From contig QANU01099983.1 in NCBI GenBank assembly GCA_003254905.1, positions 423,206-487,205 of the forward strand: a DNA stretch of 64,000 nt, in the 5' to 3' direction. Shown here in pieces: positions 60,536-64,000 of the stretch; the first letter of the stretch is position 1, and every line of letters begins with the position of its first letter. Below the pieces are notes generated by a model. That model was given only the letters and a program-made list of their open reading frames with translations. It was not told the origin of the DNA and made no database searches. The stretch is from Nissolia schottii (lineage: Eukaryota > Streptophyta > Magnoliopsida > Fabales > Fabaceae). The translations under genes and the position numbers were made by a program.

Positions 60536-60817
60536 ATGGGGTTTCGCTTACCTGGAATCAGAAGGTCATCATCATTCAATGCAAACCAAGCATCTTCAAA
60601 ATCCGTGGAGGTTCCAAAGGGATATCTTGCAGTGTATGTTGGACAGAAAATGAAGCGGTTTGTGATTCCCGTATCATACTTGAACCAACCTTCATTCCAA
60701 ATTTTGTTGAGTCAAGCCGAGGAAGAATTCGGGTATGATCATCCAATGGGTGGTCTCACAATTCCTTGCGGAGAAAGTGCATTCTTAGATATCACTTCCC
60801 GCTTGAGTGGTTGCTGA
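60536..60817 (+). CDS. SAUR family protein 5 (X10A-like)
   Basis: Intronless, 93 residues beginning [20 protein letters not shown]. The open frame extends further upstream, but that part contains the NDE module and TATA box, so the first ATG after them, in AAAGAAATGGGG context, is the start. Core motifs are [47 protein letters not shown] and tail [10 protein letters not shown]. It is very close to soybean auxin-induced X10A as I remember it. The promoter (NDE plus TATA) predicts rapid auxin induction, and the DST-like signature after the stop predicts a short-lived mRNA. Confidence 0.96.
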   Translation: MGFRLPGIRRSSSFNANQASSKSVEVPKGYLAVYVGQKMKRFVIPVSYLNQPSFQILLSQAEEEFGYDHPMGGLTIPCGESAFLDITSRLSGC

Positions 60818-60841
60818 CTCCATGAAGATTCATTAGGTTGA

Positions 60842-60877
60842 CATAGACACAGATTACTTAACACGATTTTTTGTAAC
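60842..60877 (+). promoter_or_regulatory. DST-like element in the 3' UTR of SAUR 5
   Basis: CATAGA, a six-base insert, then TTA, seven bases, and CGATTTTTTGTAA. The order and the N7 spacing match the DST consensus, but the CATAGATTG block is split by the insert. It starts about 25 bp after the stop. Confidence 0.5.
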
Positions 60878-60899
60878 ACAGTTTCTGACATAGAAAAAC

Positions 60900-61487
60900 A
60901 GTTTCTCCTCTTTTAGTTATCTTGATAGAGAATTGTAAAAGTGTTCATCTCAATGAAAAATATATGAACATTATCATATTTATCTCAATTTCCTTCTTAA
61001 ATCTCAATCTATTATTTGAAATTCAATGGCATTAATAACTAGTAAGCCAAACATTCAGTTCAAAAACTTCAGACTGGAAAATGGAAATTTTAATTTTTTT
61101 TTGTCCTTGAAAAGGAAAAAGAAAAGAACGAAGTAATTTCATTCATGTGAGGGAGGCCCCATTTCCATTTCATTATGGTAACCTTTTCCTTTCTACTCTG
61201 TGAGTCACAAGCATGTTACTTGGTTTGAGGGCCACAGCATATTAATGATATGATTGTGAGTTGTGACTAGCTCTTCACTTAATATTCACCACAAAATCCA
61301 TTTGAAGATATTTTAACTTCACATATTCATTTTTTAATTCACTTCTACTCAGTAATGTGTGTTTAACAAAGCAAAGAAACTTACTTAGTCTAAGATAAGG
61401 AGATAACTAAATAGACTAAGGCAAGTTACCTATCTAACATAGCTATTATACGGTTGTAGTCACTACTACCTTTAGTGGGGACAAAAG
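60900..61487. other. spacer after SAUR 5
   Basis: No gene seen. T-rich and A-rich runs at about 61090-61135. The 61410-61487 part (ending CACTACTACCTTTAGTGGGG) may already belong to the neighbouring mobile element, whose left edge is uncertain. Confidence 0.4.
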
Positions 61488-61836
61488 TGTGAACACCCAA
61501 GTTGCATTCACAGGCGCGCTGCAGTGACGAGGGACAAAGGATGCGCTGCAGCAACATGGAAGCAGCGACGAGCTCCAACACCTCAGAGATGATCAGAAAC
61601 CCTAATTCGCGTCTCTTGGGCTTGGAGAGAGTCTGACCTGCCCTTTTAGCCACTTCTCTACCTATAAATAGAGCTCTCTCCTCCCCCTTTCAACTCGCAC
61701 AGAGTTTCAGACTCCTCCCCCTCTACTGTGAAGTTCTTTGCTCATCTTCTTTCCCTTTTCTTGTGAAGACGCAACATCTTGACCTAGGGTAGGTAGCCAA
61801 TCCTTTTAAGGATGGCCTAGGGTAGTAGGCTCCGGC

Positions 61837-61859
61837 GCCACTACTTTGGTAGTAGTGGC
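61837..61859. repeat. perfect 9-bp-arm hairpin
   Basis: GCCACTACT, loop TTGGT, AGTAGTGGC: a perfect stem within the transcribed leader part of the LTR-like element. Confidence 0.85.
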
Positions 61860-62585
61860 CCTTTGGCGGTCCACGACCGCTGTTGCGATGCCAGACCGCT
61901 ACCGCAAAACCTACAGTTATGTTTTCTTATGGGTTTCTAATGGTGTAGTGTTTGTTGGCCTTTCTAGGTACCAATGCTACGCCGCTTGGAGCTTCTAATG
62001 CCAGTGCGCCTCAGTTACTAGCCAGGTGAGTAGAGGTTCCAAAGCGTCGACGGTGCCACATCGGTGGTCTGTCAATCGAGTCAGTTGTGCTTTCAACATT
62101 TATATTATTATCTATTTATTACCATGCTTATACGATGAATATGTTAGGGTGATATTATTTGCTTATTACCATGCTTAGTCAATCGAGTTAGTTGAGACTT
62201 ATGATTATATGATGCATGATGATACCTTTAAAATGGTTAAGCTTACATAACAAACTCTAATAACGACTCCGGTTAAGGAAATACCCTAACTAAGGGAAGG
62301 TTTTGGCTAGGCAAAGACTTTGTACTTAAATTGTTGATTGTGACGCACCTCTCTTACCAGAACCCCCCTAAGTACGAAATCTCAGTCCTTAATCCCGAAT
62401 GAATAAACAAGACTAAACTAACTAGGAATGCTACCTTTCATAATCAGTAGACGTAGGACCTAAACAACTTGGGTAATCAATCTAGCTTATCCAACTAAAA
62501 GACTTTGCACCTTAAGGTAGAGGACTTAGTTCATTATATATAGGGTCAGCATCCCCATAGACTAGATTCAGTATTAGATAGCTTG

Positions 62586-62702
62586 AGGGTATGCGTACCC
62601 TCACAGATCAGATTTAGTGTATGGGTATGCATGCCCTCACAAATTCAGGAAATATAGAGCGCAAGGCTCCACATATTTAGGGTACGTGTACCCTTACAGA
62701 TT
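62586..62702. repeat. three palindromic GGGTAYGCRTACCC units
   Basis: GGGTATGCGTACCCTCACAG, GGGTATGCATGCCCTCACA and GGGTACGTGTACCCTTACAG follow one another, spaced about 40 to 55 bp apart. Each contains a near-perfect palindrome and is followed by a CAGATTCA-like box. Confidence 0.8.
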
Positions 62703-63335
62703 CAATATCCAGGTTCCAACGTACCCGGGACTGCGAGGGTTTATCTTGGCAAAGCACGGTCAAGTTAAGGTTCCCTTAAATAGAGGATCGAGAGATATCT
62801 CTTCTCGCGACTCTCCGCTGGAGGCGGACACATGCCACAGACAATTTATTCTTCAATAGTCATTTACTCAGATTTACTTTCCAGTTTATTGTATGTTTTA
62901 TTTATCATTCAGTTATATGCATATGTGTGTGTATGTATACCATGTTTTATATGCGGTATATGTTAGGTGTGTGGTACCAAAGTACCCACCACTGAGATGA
63001 CAAACTCATCCTGGTCAATGATATTTTTTAGATATTGTAGAGGAAAGTGAGAACACCCCCTCATCCAATAGCAAGCGAGGTCCAGTGTTAGGGTAAGCTT
63101 TGCTTCCCAGATCCAGACTACTAGGGCAGGATCCTCTCATTTAGTTATTATATGTTTAGTTACATATCATTTTCAGAACAACATGTAACTAAGATATTAT
63201 TTTAAGATTGAAACCAGTTATCTTATTTATAAAATCAATTATTTTTAGCACGCATAAACATTAGTATGGCCACGACAGAGCTTTCGTAAGGGTAGTAGTC
63301 CTACGTGCGGTCAAGTCCTAAGTTGGGGCGTGATA

Positions 63336-64000
63336 AAAAATAAATAGAGGCCATGGATAATAGAATAGAACAACTGTTGGCTAATCATTGAATCTTTGTG
63401 GATCAAGATTCTTCTGGTATTTTAACCAAATTGAGCACAATATGTTGTATTAATTTTGTGAAATTCAGGTCAACACCTTAGTAGTGATAATAATCCATAC
63501 AATACTGCTAGATTAAGAAAATGGATGATTTTGCAGTGATGACTAAATGGAAAGGATATTAATTTAACAAAATTATTCCGAGTCTCTGAAAGCAGGAAAT
63601 AAATGAAAATAAAAAATTGTAGAAGAAAATAGCAGCAAATGGCTAAAATGTGTATTTTGTTCCATGTTCGGCTCAAGGAAAAATATGATGTAGTACAACA
63701 GCCAAAGGCCAGCAACACACGGCTTTTATTATAGGATAAATTAAGCCTTGTTTAGGTGCCATATTTTAAGAAGAGCATTGAAGCAAGGCCAGCTGGTGCT
63801 CTTTTTAAGGTTGAAAATTAGGGTTGGTTTATGTTTTCAGCTTCTGTTTTTTATACATTCTTTGTTTTTCATATATTCTTTATCAGTTCTGCTACATGTA
63901 TACCCAATAATGATACACCATACATACACCTGTATAATAATACAGTGGGTCCCCTCAACTAACCGTCTGCGCCACTCTCTCTCCCACTCTCAACCACGCG
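63336..64000. other. duplicated SAUR spacer copy A' and right edge of window
   Basis: 63341-63480 is the partner of the spacer at 58887. The rest is AT-rich until about 63945, where a C/T-rich stretch (CGCCACTCTCTCTCCCACTC) resembles the leader of another gene beyond the window. No coding frame is supported within the window. Confidence 0.4.

Larger units (their letters stand above)
61488..63335 (+). mobile_element. probable solo LTR, Ty3/gypsy-like
   Basis: The proposed left end TGTGAACACCC and right end GGGGCGTGATA resemble the CACGCCCC-type ends of large legume LTRs. Flanking bases AAAAG and AAAAA agree at four of five positions. Inside on the plus strand are a TATAAATA (61663-61670), a CT-rich leader, a perfect hairpin and palindromic GGGTAYGCRTACCC repeats. 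No gag, pol, primer-binding site or polypurine tract is seen. It interrupts DNA duplicated from the 58.9-kb spacer, so it inserted after that duplication. The right edge is fairly secure; the left edge could lie anywhere between about 61410 and 61490. Confidence 0.55.

Noticed and set aside
61451-61860. Possible CACTA transposon (CACTACTAC on the left, GTAGTAGTG on the right)
   Set aside because: The right motif is half of a local perfect hairpin and there is no subterminal repeat or TSD; the LTR interpretation covers it better.

Overview
The window is nuclear DNA from a flowering plant, almost certainly a legume close to soybean. It is AT-rich, its genes carry many GT-AG introns, and it has abundant plant repeats. 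The small auxin-up RNA (SAUR) proteins, for example those beginning [12 protein letters not shown] and [12 protein letters not shown], closely resemble the classic soybean X10A/X15 type. I see no bacterial, viral or CRISPR-type system.

Layout. 1-15.2 kb is mostly gene-free, AT-rich DNA. It holds a foldback MITE, microsatellites, a GAAATCGGCTG minisatellite, a tRNA-derived SINE with a perfect 16-bp target duplication, and a decayed receptor-kinase LRR relic (HSL1/HAESA-like) at 7.8-8.8 kb. 15.2-16.7 kb carries a two-exon BOI/SBP-type RING E3 ligase gene. 16.8-19.6 kb is repeat-rich, with a complete-looking TRIM retroelement, two further SINE copies and a long imperfect hairpin. 19.8-25.6 kb is a phosphatidylinositol synthase gene with ten coding exons, all reconstructed in phase to 227 residues. 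26.3-27.1 kb is a hAT-like DNA-transposon relic. 27.8-29.7 kb, on the minus strand, is a two-exon plastid-type NicO (nickel/cobalt transport family) gene. 31.3-34.0 kb is a large solo LTR with matching target duplications. 36.9-47.6 kb is the MRL1 pentatricopeptide gene (plastid rbcL mRNA maturation); its exons join in phase to 1,120 residues. 48.2-60.9 kb is a SAUR cluster with five intact genes and one broken copy, interrupted by a LINE fragment. 61.5-63.3 kb is a second probable solo LTR that splits a duplicated SAUR spacer.

How it fits together. The RING gene, NicO gene, MRL1 and the SAUR block resemble a stretch of Arabidopsis chromosome 4 (from memory, At4g35070, At4g35080, At4g34830 and At4g34750-34810), so this looks like conserved microsynteny rather than a functional operon. 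The SAUR cluster preserves its regulatory code. The 60.5-kb gene has an NDE-type auxin module (TGTCTC plus GGTCCCAT) before its TATA box. The two youngest-looking genes carry DST-type mRNA-instability signatures just after their stop codons.

Limits. Splice sites were assigned by eye using reading-frame continuity and family knowledge. UTR ends, transposon boundaries and gene names from other species have not been checked by any search.
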